Notes: generated by a model not told the origin, from the sequence alone. A stretch of 64,000 nt of DNA from Tabrizicola thermarum (GCF_003574395.1 NZ_QMJY01000079.1:1-64000), one strand, 5' to 3'. Numbered from the stretch's first letter, positions 29,271 through 39,278 are shown. Translations and numbers: made by a program.

Positions 29271-29636
29271 ATGGACCGAAGTAAAGCCCTCGCCGCTCTG
29301 TCGGCCCTTGCGCACGAGACGCGGCTGGACCTGATCCGGCTGCTGACCTCGCGAGGCGAAGAGGGCATGGCCGCAGGGCAGATCGCCGAGGCGCTGGGGA
29401 TCGCGGCCCCGCGGCTGTCGTTTCACCTGTCTGCGCTGGAGCAGGCGGGGCTGATACGGTCGCGCAAGGTGGCGCGGAATGTCTTTTACAGCGTGGATGC
29501 GCGCGGCATCGGCGTGACCATCGCCTATGTGCTGAACCATTGCTGCTGCGACCATCCCGACGTGCTGGCCGCCTGTTCGAACCGGCGCGACGGCGGTCAG
29601 GGCGAAGGCGCCGGATCGGGCACCGAAAAGACCTGA
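29271..29636 (+). CDS. ArsR/SmtB-family transcriptional regulator
   Basis: This 121-residue winged-helix repressor has [13 protein letters not shown], the recognition region [16 protein letters not shown] and the wing [14 protein letters not shown] cysteine-rich C-terminal stretch ([14 protein letters not shown]) could be the metal or arsenite sensor site. It probably controls the divergent Atm1-type transporter. There is no clear Shine-Dalgarno site, so it may be leaderless. Its last 40 bases overlap the 3' end of the LysM gene. Confidence 0.9.
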   Translation: MDRSKALAALSALAHETRLDLIRLLTSRGEEGMAAGQIAEALGIAAPRLSFHLSALEQAGLIRSRKVARNVFYSVDARGIGVTIAYVLNHCCCDHPDVLAACSNRRDGGQGEGAGSGTEKT

Positions 29637-31015
29637 CCCGGATAGATCAGGTCGGGGTTCTTGATCTTGTCGCGGTTGGCCTCGAACACCTGGATATACA
29701 GCACCCCCTTGCCATAGCGTTCCTGCGCGATGCCCCAGAGGGTGAAGCCCGGCTGGACAGTGACGGTGACAGGCGCGGGGGCCGCGGCGACGGAATCCGG
29801 CTGCGGCGCAGCGGGTGCCTCGGGTGCAGCGGGGGCGGGGGCGGCTGAGGCGAGGTCGGCGGCGGCGACTTCGGGCTGTGCCGCGTCCTCGGCGCCGGGC
29901 GCCACGGCGGCAGGCCCTGCCGACGCCAGGTCTGCAGCGGCGGCAGGTTCCGCCGGAGCCGGTTGCGCCGGGGCTTCGGTCGGCGCGGCGGCGGCATCCT
30001 GCGCGGCGGGCGCAGGTGTTTCTGCCTGGGCAACTGCGGCCAGCGCCTCCAGCGTTTCACGCTTGAAGGGCGTCTCGAAGCGTGAGGTGACCTTGCCCGA
30101 GGCATCCAGCTGGTCGACGCGCAGGGTGTAGATGCCGGGCGGAGTATCCGGGAGCGTCGTCAGCCAGGTTCCGGCCTGGGAAACCCGCAGGCTCCGCTGC
30201 TCGACATTGTCAAGGTAAAGCCGGAGCGCGGCCCCGCCCGTCCCGCGGCCTCCGATCTGCACCGCACCGTCCGGCGTGTAGGAAATCGTGTCGATCATCA
30301 CCGAAACGGCCGGCCCGCCGGGGCCTTCCGCAACCGGCTCGGCAGCGGCCGGATCCTGAAGGACCACCGCACCCTCCTGCGACAACAGGAGAGCCGGAGG
30401 TGCGGCAGGGTCCTCTGCGGCGACCTCGGTGCCGGCGGGGGCCGTGGCGGTGGGGGCCTGATCCGGTTCTGGCCCCGCGATCGGCCCCAGTGCGACCAGT
30501 TCGGCCGAGGCCACGGCAGGCTGGCCGGGCAGCGTCATCGACAGCCACATCAGGCTGGGTCTGGGGTTCGCCGCAAGCGAGAAGAGGATGGCGAACTCGC
30601 CCGAGGCGGTGGCCTTGCCGCTGGCGACGGTCACCTCGTCGACGACGACATCCACCGTCGCGCCGGGGGCGGCGCTGCCCGAGACGACCGCCTCGCCATC
30701 GGCGGCAACCCGCCAGGTGTCGATCCTTGGCGCGGGTGTCGGCACGGGATCGGCAGGTGCGGGGGCGGCCGTTTCCGGCGCGGCGGCGGCGCCAACCGGA
30801 TCAGCGGCGGTGGTATCGGTTGCAGCGACGGTCGAAGGTGCAGGCGAGGCGGCAGTCGGCGCCTGCGCCTCTGCCGGGGCTTCGGCCGCTGTCTCGGCCT
30901 GGGGCGCGGGCCGGGTCATCTGCCAGCCGAGGTAGCCGATCCCGGCCAGTGCCGCCCCGCCCAGAAGCAGGATGGCAACCCTTGTCCCACGGTCCAAGGC
31001 CCCGAATGTCGACAT
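29597..31015 (-). CDS. LysM domain-containing membrane-anchored protein
   Basis: This 472-residue protein has one N-terminal membrane helix (about residues 13-32), two long Ala/Pro-rich linkers (about 33-95 and 340-420), Ig-like beta-rich segments between them, and a C-terminal LysM ([18 protein letters not shown]...[14 protein letters not shown], read in pieces). The LysM should bind peptidoglycan, so it may link the inner membrane to the wall. The function is unknown. It is convergent with arsR. Confidence 0.85.
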   Translation of the reverse strand: MSTFGALDRGTRVAILLLGGAALAGIGYLGWQMTRPAPQAETAAEAPAEAQAPTAASPAPSTVAATDTTAADPVGAAAAPETAAPAPADPVPTPAPRIDTWRVAADGEAVVSGSAAPGATVDVVVDEVTVASGKATASGEFAILFSLAANPRPSLMWLSMTLPGQPAVASAELVALGPIAGPEPDQAPTATAPAGTEVAAEDPAAPPALLLSQEGAVVLQDPAAAEPVAEGPGGPAVSVMIDTISYTPDGAVQIGGRGTGGAALRLYLDNVEQRSLRVSQAGTWLTTLPDTPPGIYTLRVDQLDASGKVTSRFETPFKRETLEALAAVAQAETPAPAAQDAAAAPTEAPAQPAPAEPAAAADLASAGPAAVAPGAEDAAQPEVAAADLASAAPAPAAPEAPAAPQPDSVAAAPAPVTVTVQPGFTLWGIAQERYGKGVLYIQVFEANRDKIKNPDLIYPGQVFSVPDPAPSP

Positions 31016-31109
31016 CCCCGTCTCCCCCGGCGCTTCCCGCCGCCTTGCATTTCTTGTGATCAGGAATCTCTATATGACGGGGCAAAGCAACCCTTTTCAG
31101 GACCCTGTC

Positions 31110-31652
31110 ATGTCCCCACGTTCCGTCTGCGTCTTTTGCGGCTCGCGTCCGGGCCGGAATCCCGACCATGCCAGCGCGGCCCGCGCGACCGGCGAAATGC
31201 TGGCGCGCAACGGCTGGCGGCTGGTGTTCGGCGCGGGCGACGTGGGGCTGATGGGCGAGGTTGCGAAGGCTTGCACGGGGGCGAAACTGGGGGTGATCCC
31301 GGTGCATCTTCTGGGCCGGGAACGGGTGGAACGGGACCGCAGCGCCATGGTCGTCACCGAGGACATGCACGAGCGCAAGAAGGTGATGTTCATGAACTCG
31401 GACGCCGTGGTGGTGCTGCCGGGGGGCGCGGGGTCGCTGGACGAGTTCTTCGAGGTGCTGACCTGGGCGCAGATCGGGCTGCACGGCAAGCCGATCCTGC
31501 TGCTGGATGTCGCGGGCTACTGGCAGCCGCTGGTGGGGTTGATCGACCATGTGATCGCGGAAGGCTTTGCCGATGCCTCGCTGAGGCGGCATTTCCGGGT
31601 GGTGCCGGATGTGGCCGCGCTGGAGGCCGCGCTGGCCGAGGCGCTTCGATAG
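31110..31652 (+). CDS. LOG-family (TIGR00730) nucleotide phosphoribohydrolase
   Basis: This 180-residue Rossmann-fold protein of the LOG family has VCVFCGSRPG at the start and the catalytic PGGAGSLDEFFE motif. Members release bases from nucleoside monophosphates and in some cases produce cytokinins; in most bacteria the physiological substrate is AMP-like. ATG 31110 has CAGGA upstream; an in-frame ATG at 31074 is an alternative. A strong hairpin terminator follows. Confidence 0.9.
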   Translation: MSPRSVCVFCGSRPGRNPDHASAARATGEMLARNGWRLVFGAGDVGLMGEVAKACTGAKLGVIPVHLLGRERVERDRSAMVVTEDMHERKKVMFMNSDAVVVLPGGAGSLDEFFEVLTWAQIGLHGKPILLLDVAGYWQPLVGLIDHVIAEGFADASLRRHFRVVPDVAALEAALAEALR

Positions 31653-31655
31653 CAA

Positions 31656-31683
31656 AAGGCCCGCAGCTTGCGTTGCGGGCCTT
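31656..31683. terminator. Bidirectional hairpin terminator
   Basis: AAGGCCCGCA (31656-31665) pairs perfectly with TGCGGGCCTT (31674-31683) around an 8-base loop. It lies between the convergent LOG-family and sodB genes and can serve both, though the flanking T-runs are short. Confidence 0.75.
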
Positions 31684-31713
31684 CGAAAGATGATTTCCGG
31701 GATCCTGGCCGGA

Positions 31714-32316
31714 TCAGAGGCCGGCGGCGACGGCTTCCCAGTTCACCAGCTTTTCCAGGAAGTTCGTCAGGTAGGCCGGACGCTTGTTGCGGAAGTCGAT
31801 GTAATAGCTGTGCTCCCACACATCGCAACCCAGAAGCGCGGTCTGCCCGAAGCACAGGGGGTTCACGCCGTTTTCGGTCTTGGTGACCTTCAGGCTGCCG
31901 TCCTTGTCCTTGACCAGCCAGGCCCAGCCCGAGCCGAACTGTCCCACTCCAGCGGCGGCGAAGTCGTCCTTGAACTTCTGCACGGAGCCGAAGCTTTCGG
32001 TCAGCGCCTTTTCCAGCGCACCGGGCATCTTCTTGTTCTCGCCCGGGGCCATCCAGGTCCAGAACATGTTGTGGTTCCAGTGCTGCGAGGCGTTGTTGAA
32101 GATGCCGTTCTGGGCCACCGCGCCGGCCTGATAGGTGCCGCGGATGATATCCTCGAGCGACTTGTTCTCCCACTCGGTGCCGGCGATCAGCTTGTTGCCG
32201 TTGTCGACATAGGCCTTGTGGTGGAGGTCGTGGTGATATTCCAGCGTCTCCTTCGACATGCCGAGGGGCGCGAGCGCGTCATGGGCATAGGGCAGATCGG
32301 GAAGGGTAAAGGCCAT
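31714..32316 (-). CDS. sodB: Superoxide dismutase (Fe/Mn family, probably iron)
   Basis: This 200-residue enzyme dismutates superoxide in the cytoplasm. Metal ligands are visible in YHHDLHHKAYVDN, NNASQHWNHNMFW and DVWEHSYYIDF. Gln within AAGVGQFGSGWAW replaces the Gly expected in Mn enzymes, so an iron form is more likely. The ATG at 32316 (MAFTLPDLPY) is the family N-terminus. It ends close to the shared hairpin terminator. Confidence 0.95.
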   Translation of the reverse strand: MAFTLPDLPYAHDALAPLGMSKETLEYHHDLHHKAYVDNGNKLIAGTEWENKSLEDIIRGTYQAGAVAQNGIFNNASQHWNHNMFWTWMAPGENKKMPGALEKALTESFGSVQKFKDDFAAAGVGQFGSGWAWLVKDKDGSLKVTKTENGVNPLCFGQTALLGCDVWEHSYYIDFRNKRPAYLTNFLEKLVNWEAVAAGL

Positions 32317-32447
32317 GGGAAGCTCCTGTTGGTTGCTTGCCACGAATAAGAGGGTTCGACACGGGAAGGTCAAGGGCAAGCGCCGGAGATAACGCCCCGG
32401 CGGCAGCCCGGTTCCGATGCCGGACCGGGCGCGGAAGGGTGTGGCCG

Positions 32448-32993
32448 CTAAAGCTCGCTGCCCGGTTGCGCCGAATGGGTCAGAAGGCCCATGACATAGG
32501 CCGCGACCGAACGGAAGCAGACCAGCGTAAAGCCTTGATCCTGCTTCCAGATCGCCGCAGCGACCTGGGCCGCGCGGCTGCGGCGCAGCTCGCCCGGTTC
32601 CAGCCGGTCGAAATCGACCGGCATCAGCTTGCGCAGCACCTGATCGGCCCTGTCGCCCTCGATGCGGAACACCGCACGCGCGTCCGAGACATCGACGGCA
32701 AGATGGTGCTCTCCGGCCAGCGCCTTGGCGATCTTCGTAAGCGCCGCACCGACCTCGGCGTAAGGCAGGAGCAGCAGGTATTCGTCCGGGCTCATCCAGC
32801 CGCAGGCGTGTTCGCCCTTGATCTCGATGCGCCGCTGGGCCGGGACCTTGGTGCCGGTCACGGCCTTGATCGCCTTGTCCAGCGATTTCAGCCCCTTGGC
32901 GCGCAAGGTTATCATGCCCAGGGGGCCGATCTCGCGGATGGTGGCAAAGCCCTGGAAGCTGGCGCCGTTCAGGGCGCTGACCGGTTCAGACAT
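32448..32993 (-). CDS. soxG: Sarcosine oxidase gamma subunit
   Basis: This 181-residue gamma subunit of heterotetrameric sarcosine oxidase carries the family features WMSPDEYLLLLPY, VDVSDARAVFRIEG and the C-terminal VCFRSVAAYVMGLLTHS. The start at 32993 overlaps the soxA stop by 8 bases, so translation is coupled. It is the last gene of the operon. Confidence 0.95.
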   Translation of the reverse strand: MSEPVSALNGASFQGFATIREIGPLGMITLRAKGLKSLDKAIKAVTGTKVPAQRRIEIKGEHACGWMSPDEYLLLLPYAEVGAALTKIAKALAGEHHLAVDVSDARAVFRIEGDRADQVLRKLMPVDFDRLEPGELRRSRAAQVAAAIWKQDQGFTLVCFRSVAAYVMGLLTHSAQPGSEL

Positions 32994-35904
32994 TCTGCTT
33001 CTCCCCATCCTTGTCGTAGAAGACCGTATCGCGGACGCGGGCCTTCACCGTGCCGCCGGCGGCGGTGTTGAACTCCACCACCTCACCCATGCGGGCGGGG
33101 CCGTGCTTCAGAAGCCCCATCGCGATGCCGCGTTTCAGGGTGGGCGAATAGTAGGTCGAGGTCACGCGGCCTTGCGTGTTGCGCTGGCCGTTGGCGTTGA
33201 CCCCTTCGGCGATGATGTAGGCGCCATCGGGGATGACCGAGCCGTCCAGCGTCTCGAACCCCACCAGTTTCCAGCGGTCGGGGCTGGCAAGGAAGGTGCG
33301 TTCCTGCCCGCGCTTGCCCAGATAGTCAGCCTTCTTCTTCGAGATCGCCCAATCGAGGCCCAGGTCCTGCGGGATCACGGTGCCGTCGGTCTCGTCCCCG
33401 ATCATGATGAAGCCCTTCTCGGCCCGCATGATGTGCAGCGCCTCGGTGCCGTAGGGCATCGCGCCCAGGGCCTTCCCGGCCTCATTGCAGGCCGCCCAGA
33501 AGGCCGCGCCGTGGCTGGCGGGGACGGCGATTTCATAGCTGAGTTCGCCCGAGAAGCTGATCCGGTAGACCCGGACCGGGAAGCCCGCCAACGTGCCGTC
33601 GGCCCATTGCATGAAGGGCAGCGCCTCTTTGGAAACCTCCATCCCGCCCAGGACTTGCAGCAGTTTCCTCGCGTTCGGCCCCACCACGGCGACCTGCGCA
33701 TACTGCTCGGTGACGTTGGCGGTATAGACCTGCCAGTCCCACCATTCGCATTGCAGCCAGTCCTCCATCCAGGCGTGGATGCGGTCGGCCCCTCCGCTGG
33801 TGGTGTGGCAAAGCCAGGTCTCCTCGTCGATCCGTGCGACGACGCCATCGTCGATCAGGAAGCCCTGCTCGTTGCACATCAGCCCATAGCGGCACTTGCC
33901 CACGGGCAGCGTGGACATGACGCCGGTGTAGAGCATGTCGAGGAAGCGGCCCGCATCCGGGCCCTTGACGATGATCTTGCCCAGGGTCGAGGCGTCCAGC
34001 AGCCCGAGGTTCTGTCGTGTGTTCAGCACCTCGCGGTGGACGGCCTGTTCATGCGTCTCGCCCGGACGCGGGAAGCAATAGGGGCGGCGCCAGAGGCCGA
34101 CGGGTTCGAAATAGGCGCCGGCCTTTTCATGCGCCGCGTGCATGGGCGTCTTGCGCAGGGGCTGGAAGATCTCGCCCCGCGCCTCGCCGGCCAGCGCGCC
34201 GATGGTGACGGGCGTGTAGGGCGGGCGGAAGGTGGTGGTGCCGACCTGCGGGATCTCTTGACCCAAAGTCTCAGCAAGCACGGCTAGACCGTTGATGTTG
34301 CTGAGCTTTCCCTGATCGGTGGCCATGCCGAGCGTGGTGTAGCGCTTGGTATGTTCGACCGAGACATAGCCCTCGCGGGAGGCCAGTTCGACGTCGCTGA
34401 CCTTCACGTCGTTCTGGTAGTCGAGCCACATCTTCGACCGCAACTGGATCGGCGCGCCCTGCGGCATGACCCAGACGGGCGGGATGGCGACGGGTTGGCC
34501 GGTGAGGTCGAGGTCTCCGGCAGCCGCGCCCACGCATTCCACCATCGCGCTGCCGTCGTGGTTCAGCGGCGGCCGGGCGGGGTCGGGGATGAAGGCGGAG
34601 AGGGTCTCGTCCCAGAGAAGTTTGCCGCCGCAATGGCTCCACAGATGGACGACGGGGGACCAGCCACCGGACATGGCGACGGCCTCGCAGGCGATTTCCT
34701 CTTGCACGGCCCCTTCCCCGGCCTGGGCGCAGATGGCGACGCCGGTGACGCGCCTCGTGCCCTTGACCCTGGCGATGGCTTTGCCGGTCAGGACGCGGAT
34801 GCCGGCGGCGCGGGCGGCCTGCGGCAGCGCCCCGTCAGCGGCCTCGCGGGCGTCGAGGATGGCGGGCACGTCGAGGCCCGCTGCCTTCAGCGTCAGCGCC
34901 GTCTGGTAGGCGCTGTCGTTGTTGGTGACGATCACGGTGCGGTCGCCGGGGGAAACCGCGTAGTTCACCACATAGTCGCGCACCGCCGAGGCAAGCATGA
35001 CGCCCGGGATGTCGTTTCCGGCAAAGGACAGCGGGCGTTCGATCGCCCCGGTGGCCGAGACGATGCGCCCCGCCCGGATGCGCCAGAGCCGGTGTTTCGG
35101 CCGCCCGTCGCCGGGCGTGTGATCGGCGACGCGTTCGTCGGCCAGGACATAGCCGTGGTCATAGACGCCGAAGCCGCAGGTGCGGGTGCGGATGGTCACG
35201 TTGTCGCGGGCCGCGAGGTCGGATTCCATCGCCGACAGCCAGGCCTCGACGGGCTGGCCGTCCACCTGCGCCTGATCCACCGGGGCGCGGCCGCCGAGGG
35301 TCGGCTGCTGTTCCAGAAGGATCACGCGGTGGCCCTTGTCGGCAGCGGCCTGCGCGGCCTTCAGACCCGCAACCCCGGCCCCGATCACCAGCACGTCGCA
35401 GAAGGCATAGGCCTGCTCATAGCGGTCGGCGTCGCCCGTGGTCGGAGCCTTCCCCAGACCGGCAGCGCGGCGGATGAAGGGCTCGAACAGGTGCTTCCAC
35501 GCCGGGCGCGGATGGATGAAGGTCTTGTAGTAGAAGCCCGCGGGCATGAACCGGGCGGCGTAGTTGTTCACCACGCCCACGTCGAACTCGAGGCTCGGCC
35601 AGTGGTTCTGCGAGGTGCATTCCAGACCGTCGAATAGTTCCGTCGTCGTGGTGCGCTGGTTCGGTTCCAGCCGCGCGCCGGAGCCGAGGTTCACCAGAGC
35701 GTTCGGCTCCTCCGGTCCCGAGGCGACGATGCCGCGCGGGCGGTGATACTTGAAGCTGCGGCCGACCAGCACCTGGTCATTGGCCAGCAAGCCGGCGGCC
35801 AGCGTATCGCCCTGATAACCCCGGAACCGCTTGCCGTTGAAGGTGAATTCGACGGGCGCGGTCCGGTCGATCAACCGGCCGCCCCTGGCAAGACGCGTGC
35901 TCAT
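32986..35904 (-). CDS. soxA: Sarcosine oxidase alpha subunit
   Basis: This 972-residue subunit of heterotetrameric sarcosine oxidase oxidatively demethylates sarcosine to glycine, using folate as acceptor of the one-carbon unit. The N-terminal 2Fe-2S-like fold has GYQGDTLAAGLLAND, the central NAD-binding domain has VIGAGVAGLKAAQAA, and the C-terminal half is a GcvT-like folate-binding domain. Normal length. ATGA overlap with soxD and 8-base overlap with soxG. Confidence 0.96.
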   Translation of the reverse strand: MSTRLARGGRLIDRTAPVEFTFNGKRFRGYQGDTLAAGLLANDQVLVGRSFKYHRPRGIVASGPEEPNALVNLGSGARLEPNQRTTTTELFDGLECTSQNHWPSLEFDVGVVNNYAARFMPAGFYYKTFIHPRPAWKHLFEPFIRRAAGLGKAPTTGDADRYEQAYAFCDVLVIGAGVAGLKAAQAAADKGHRVILLEQQPTLGGRAPVDQAQVDGQPVEAWLSAMESDLAARDNVTIRTRTCGFGVYDHGYVLADERVADHTPGDGRPKHRLWRIRAGRIVSATGAIERPLSFAGNDIPGVMLASAVRDYVVNYAVSPGDRTVIVTNNDSAYQTALTLKAAGLDVPAILDAREAADGALPQAARAAGIRVLTGKAIARVKGTRRVTGVAICAQAGEGAVQEEIACEAVAMSGGWSPVVHLWSHCGGKLLWDETLSAFIPDPARPPLNHDGSAMVECVGAAAGDLDLTGQPVAIPPVWVMPQGAPIQLRSKMWLDYQNDVKVSDVELASREGYVSVEHTKRYTTLGMATDQGKLSNINGLAVLAETLGQEIPQVGTTTFRPPYTPVTIGALAGEARGEIFQPLRKTPMHAAHEKAGAYFEPVGLWRRPYCFPRPGETHEQAVHREVLNTRQNLGLLDASTLGKIIVKGPDAGRFLDMLYTGVMSTLPVGKCRYGLMCNEQGFLIDDGVVARIDEETWLCHTTSGGADRIHAWMEDWLQCEWWDWQVYTANVTEQYAQVAVVGPNARKLLQVLGGMEVSKEALPFMQWADGTLAGFPVRVYRISFSGELSYEIAVPASHGAAFWAACNEAGKALGAMPYGTEALHIMRAEKGFIMIGDETDGTVIPQDLGLDWAISKKKADYLGKRGQERTFLASPDRWKLVGFETLDGSVIPDGAYIIAEGVNANGQRNTQGRVTSTYYSPTLKRGIAMGLLKHGPARMGEVVEFNTAAGGTVKARVRDTVFYDKDGEKQNV

Positions 35905-36236
35905 TTCGGGGCCTTTCCGTCAGGCTGCCAGCCGGGGCGGCGGGCCTGGATCTTCGCGATGATGTCGGCGGGGGGCTCGGAGACCTGCGCGGGGTAGGTT
36001 CCGAACACCTCCAGCGTGGCGGTGCAGCGGGCGGCAAGGAACCACTTGCCGCAGCCGTAGGTATGCCGCCAGCGTTCGAAGTGGACGCCCTTGGGGTTCT
36101 TGCGGGCGAACATGTAGGCCTCGAATTCCTCGGGGCTGGAGCCGGGGCCGAAACGCTTCAGATGCGCCTCGTAGCCGGGGGAAAGCTCGGTTTCGTCGGC
36201 CATGACGCCGCAGCAGGGGCATTCAAGCGTGAGCAT
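35901..36236 (-). CDS. soxD: Sarcosine oxidase delta subunit
   Basis: This 111-residue zinc-binding delta subunit has CPCCG near the N-terminus and GCGKWFLAARC later, supplying the cysteines of the Zn site. The ATG at 36236 sits one base after the stop of the inserted small gene, and its ribosome site (GAGGGA) lies inside that gene's last codons. It overlaps soxA by 4 bases. Confidence 0.94.
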   Translation of the reverse strand: MLTLECPCCGVMADETELSPGYEAHLKRFGPGSSPEEFEAYMFARKNPKGVHFERWRHTYGCGKWFLAARCTATLEVFGTYPAQVSEPPADIIAKIQARRPGWQPDGKAPK

Positions 36237-36237
36237 A

Positions 36238-36594
36238 TCACTTTCCCTCATTTTTCCAGCGCGAGTCGAAATACATCGGCACCGAGAACTCAACAGAATG
36301 GACACTGGCTTCATTGGATGCCGAAGCGGCAGATGCATCTACCTTTCCACTCACAACCGAAATCAATGTTGCCCCGATTGAGCCGGTAGTGGTCCTTTCA
36401 GCCGTTTTCTCAGCCTGAATGGAGACTGTGAACTTCACTAGCTGTTCACCCGCCTTCACACGTTCATCACCAACGCTATGGAGACCGATAGGAATTCCCG
36501 CAGACTTCCTAGAGTGATCCTGTGCCTCTGCGACGCCCTCCGAGATGGCTTTAAGTGTCTCGGCCACAAAGTCCTTCAATGAAACCCTTGCCAT
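36238..36594 (-). CDS. Small low-GC protein of unknown function inside the sox operon
   Basis: This 118-residue protein is not part of sarcosine oxidase. It starts MARVSLKDFVAETLKAISEG (a predicted helix) and continues as a probable beta-rich domain ending VHSVEFSVPMYFDSR. I do not recognise a named family, though the helix-plus-strands layout recalls small conflict-system domains such as Trypco2. By my count the stretch is about 52% G+C (186 of 360 bases), against roughly 63-70% in its neighbours. It fits between soxB and soxD with a 1-base overlap and a 1-base gap. This suggests horizontal insertion. Confidence 0.8.
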   Translation of the reverse strand: MARVSLKDFVAETLKAISEGVAEAQDHSRKSAGIPIGLHSVGDERVKAGEQLVKFTVSIQAEKTAERTTTGSIGATLISVVSGKVDASAASASNEASVHSVEFSVPMYFDSRWKNEGK

Positions 36595-37841
36595 CAATGC
36601 GCCACCCCGGCCGCGACGGATTCGTCGATGAACCGGCCTTCCTTGAAACGCCACATGTTGAAGTCTTCGGCCAGCGGCCCGGGTTCGCCCTTGGCCATCA
36701 GCTCGGCCATCGCCCAGCCCGACCCGGGGATCGCCTTGAACCCGCCGGTGCCCCAGCCGCAGTTGATGAAGCAGTTGCCCAGCGGAGTCTTCGAGATGAT
36801 GGGTGAGCGGTCGCCGGTCATGTCCACGATCCCGCCCCATTGGCGCAGCATCTTCAGGCGGCTGATGATCGGGAAGGTTTCCACCAGCGCGCGCAGGGTT
36901 TCCTCGATGTGGTGGAAGCTGCCGCGCTGGGTATAGTTGTTGAAGCCGTCGGTGCCGCCGCCGATCACCATCTCGCCCTTGTCGGATTGCGACATGTAGC
37001 CGTGGACGGTGTTGGCCATCACGACCACGTCCATGCAGGGCTTGATCGGTTCGGAAACGAGAGCCTGAAGGGCGACGGCCTCGATCGGAAGGCGGAAGCC
37101 CGCCATCTCGGCCAGCTGGCCGGAGTGGCCGGCGACGACGATGCCCAGCTTCTTGCAACCGATGAAGCCGCGCGTGGTGTCGATGCCGGTGACATTGCCG
37201 TTTTCTGACCGCACGCCCTTGACTTCGCAGTTCTGGATGATGTGCATCCCCATCGCGCTGCACGCCCGGGCATAGCCCCAGGCGACGGCGTCGTGCCGGG
37301 CGGTGCCGCCGCGCGCCTGATACAGCGCGCCGAGGATCGGATAGCGCGGGCCGTCGATGTTGATGATCGGGACCAGTTCCTTCACGCGCTGGGGGCTGAT
37401 CCATTCGGTCTGCACGCCTTGCAGGGCGTTGGCATGCACCGTGCGCAGATAGCCCCGCACCTCATGATGGGTCTGGGCCAGCATCAGAAGGCCGCGCGGC
37501 GAGAACATGACGTTGTAATTCAGCTCCTGGCTCAGCGTCTCGTACAGGCTGCGGGCTTTCTCGTAGATCGCGGCCGAAGGGTCCTGGAGATAATTGGAAC
37601 GGATGATCGTGGTGTTGCGGCCGGTGTTGCCGCCGCCGAGCCAACCCTTTTCGATCACCGCGACATTGGTGATGCCGTAGTTCTTGCCAAGGTAATAGGC
37701 GGTGGCCAGCCCGTGGCCCCCGGCACCCACGATGATCGCGTCATAGGACGCTTTCGGTTCCGGCGAGGCCCAGGCGCGTTCCCAGCCCATGTGGTAGCGG
37801 ATCGCTTCGCGGGCGATGGCAAAGACCGAATAGCGCTTCAT
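36594..37841 (-). CDS. soxB: Sarcosine oxidase beta subunit
   Basis: This 415-residue FAD/FMN-binding subunit holds the substrate oxidation site. The dinucleotide motif is IIVGAGGHGLATAYYL near residues 36-51, followed by GNTGRNTTIIRSNY and the C-terminal NCGWGTGGFKAIPGSG. It is the first gene of soxBDAG. Its TGA shares a base with the ATG of the inserted small gene. Confidence 0.96.
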   Translation of the reverse strand: MKRYSVFAIAREAIRYHMGWERAWASPEPKASYDAIIVGAGGHGLATAYYLGKNYGITNVAVIEKGWLGGGNTGRNTTIIRSNYLQDPSAAIYEKARSLYETLSQELNYNVMFSPRGLLMLAQTHHEVRGYLRTVHANALQGVQTEWISPQRVKELVPIINIDGPRYPILGALYQARGGTARHDAVAWGYARACSAMGMHIIQNCEVKGVRSENGNVTGIDTTRGFIGCKKLGIVVAGHSGQLAEMAGFRLPIEAVALQALVSEPIKPCMDVVVMANTVHGYMSQSDKGEMVIGGGTDGFNNYTQRGSFHHIEETLRALVETFPIISRLKMLRQWGGIVDMTGDRSPIISKTPLGNCFINCGWGTGGFKAIPGSGWAMAELMAKGEPGPLAEDFNMWRFKEGRFIDESVAAGVAH

Positions 37842-38066
37842 CGGGGCCTCTTGTCGGACGGGGGCTGCCAGACAGGTCCGGCAGCCATGTCTTGGATGAG
37901 TTGTGGCTTACAGCCAGACCCATCAGCGGCACAATCGGGAAAATTGCGACATGGTCGCCGCTTGCGGTCCGGGCAGGCGGCCGCCCCCCGTGCGGTGATG
38001 CGGCGGAATGCCCCTTTCTCGGGCGCGGCGAAACGACTATGTCGAAGCGGACCAAGCGGGGTTTCG

Positions 38067-39278
38067 ATGCAGGCAATGTCAGTTTGGCTGTTCTGGGCTG
38101 TCGCGGCGGCACTGGCGGCCCTTGTCGCATCCGTGCTGATCGCGGCGATGCGCCGTTCGTCCGACAAGGACACGGGTTCCGATGCCGACCTGGGCGTCTA
38201 CCGGGACCAGCTGGCCGAAGTCGAGCGCGACCTGCAACGGGGCACGATCGGGCCGGACGAGGCCGCGCGACTGCGGGCGGAAATCGGCAAGCGCGTGCTG
38301 GACGCGGACCGGGCACGCCATGCGGCCGAGACGCGGCCAGCCGCCGCGGTGTCGAAATCCGTGCTGGTGGCGCTGATCCTTGCGATCACGCTGCCCGGTG
38401 CCCTTGCGGCATATTGGGTGCTGGGCGCGCCCGGATACCCGGACATGGCGCTTGAGGCCAGACTGGCCGACCTGGATGCGCGGATCGCCGGGCGACGCTC
38501 GCAAGAGGCCGAGTTGCAAGGGATCGGGCGGGTGCGCGATGCGGCGCTTGACGACCGGCTGGCTGCCGAGCTGGCCGGGATCAGCGATCCCGAGACGCTC
38601 CGCCGCCGATTCCGCACGGCCTTCGAAGCCGGGCAGCGACAGGAAGCGGTGCGGGTGCAAGAGCGGCTCCTGGCCGTCCTGGGAGATGCCGCGACCTCTG
38701 CCGACCATGCCAATCTGGCGCTGGCGCTGGTGGCGGAAGCGGATGGCTATGTCTCGCCCGAGGCCGAAGCCGCGCTGCGCCGCAGCCTGCAGGCGGACAT
38801 GAGCAACGAGCTGGCGCGTTATCTGGTGGGCGAGATGTTCGTGCAGGGTGGCCGTTTCGACCGCGCCTTCCAGTTCTGGCGCCCGCTGGCCGAGGGTGGA
38901 AATCCTGCGGCGCCGTGGACGGCCTCGATCCGCGAGCGGATCGGGACTGTCGCGGAACTGGCGGGGTTGCGCTATGCCCCGCCGGCGGCCGCTTCTGCCC
39001 CCGGCCCGAGCAGCGCGGATATGGCGGCGGCGGGCGAGATGAGCCCGGAAGACCGGCAGGCGATGATCGAGGGAATGGTGGCGCGACTGTCGGACCGGCT
39101 GGCGACCGAGGGCGGGTCGGTCGAGGACTGGAACCGGCTGATCCGCTCGCTGACCGTCCTGGAACGCCTGCCCGAGGCGCAGAAGATCTACGACGAGGCG
39201 AAAGCGAAGTTCCAGGGCCGTCCGGCAGAGCTGTCCTTCCTGCGGCAGGCGGCGGTGGAAAGCGGGCTGAACCCGTGA
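38067..39278 (+). CDS. ccmI: c-type cytochrome biogenesis protein CcmI
   Basis: This 403-residue membrane protein has two N-terminal helices (about residues 5-28 and 97-117) flanking a cytoplasmic loop with the [16 protein letters not shown] motif, then a periplasmic TPR-like domain. CcmI delivers apocytochrome c to the CcmFH haem lyase. I chose ATG 38067 (MQAMSVW); the ATG at 38076 is an alternative but has its SD too close. It is divergent from soxB with a 225-base gap that holds no other gene. Confidence 0.9.
   Translation: MQAMSVWLFWAVAAALAALVASVLIAAMRRSSDKDTGSDADLGVYRDQLAEVERDLQRGTIGPDEAARLRAEIGKRVLDADRARHAAETRPAAAVSKSVLVALILAITLPGALAAYWVLGAPGYPDMALEARLADLDARIAGRRSQEAELQGIGRVRDAALDDRLAAELAGISDPETLRRRFRTAFEAGQRQEAVRVQERLLAVLGDAATSADHANLALALVAEADGYVSPEAEAALRRSLQADMSNELARYLVGEMFVQGGRFDRAFQFWRPLAEGGNPAAPWTASIRERIGTVAELAGLRYAPPAAASAPGPSSADMAAAGEMSPEDRQAMIEGMVARLSDRLATEGGSVEDWNRLIRSLTVLERLPEAQKIYDEAKAKFQGRPAELSFLRQAAVESGLNP

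Noticed and set aside
37242-38066. Long upstream extension of the ccmI frame
   Set aside because: It is antisense to soxB and lacks the expected membrane start; the family N-terminus begins at 38067-38076.
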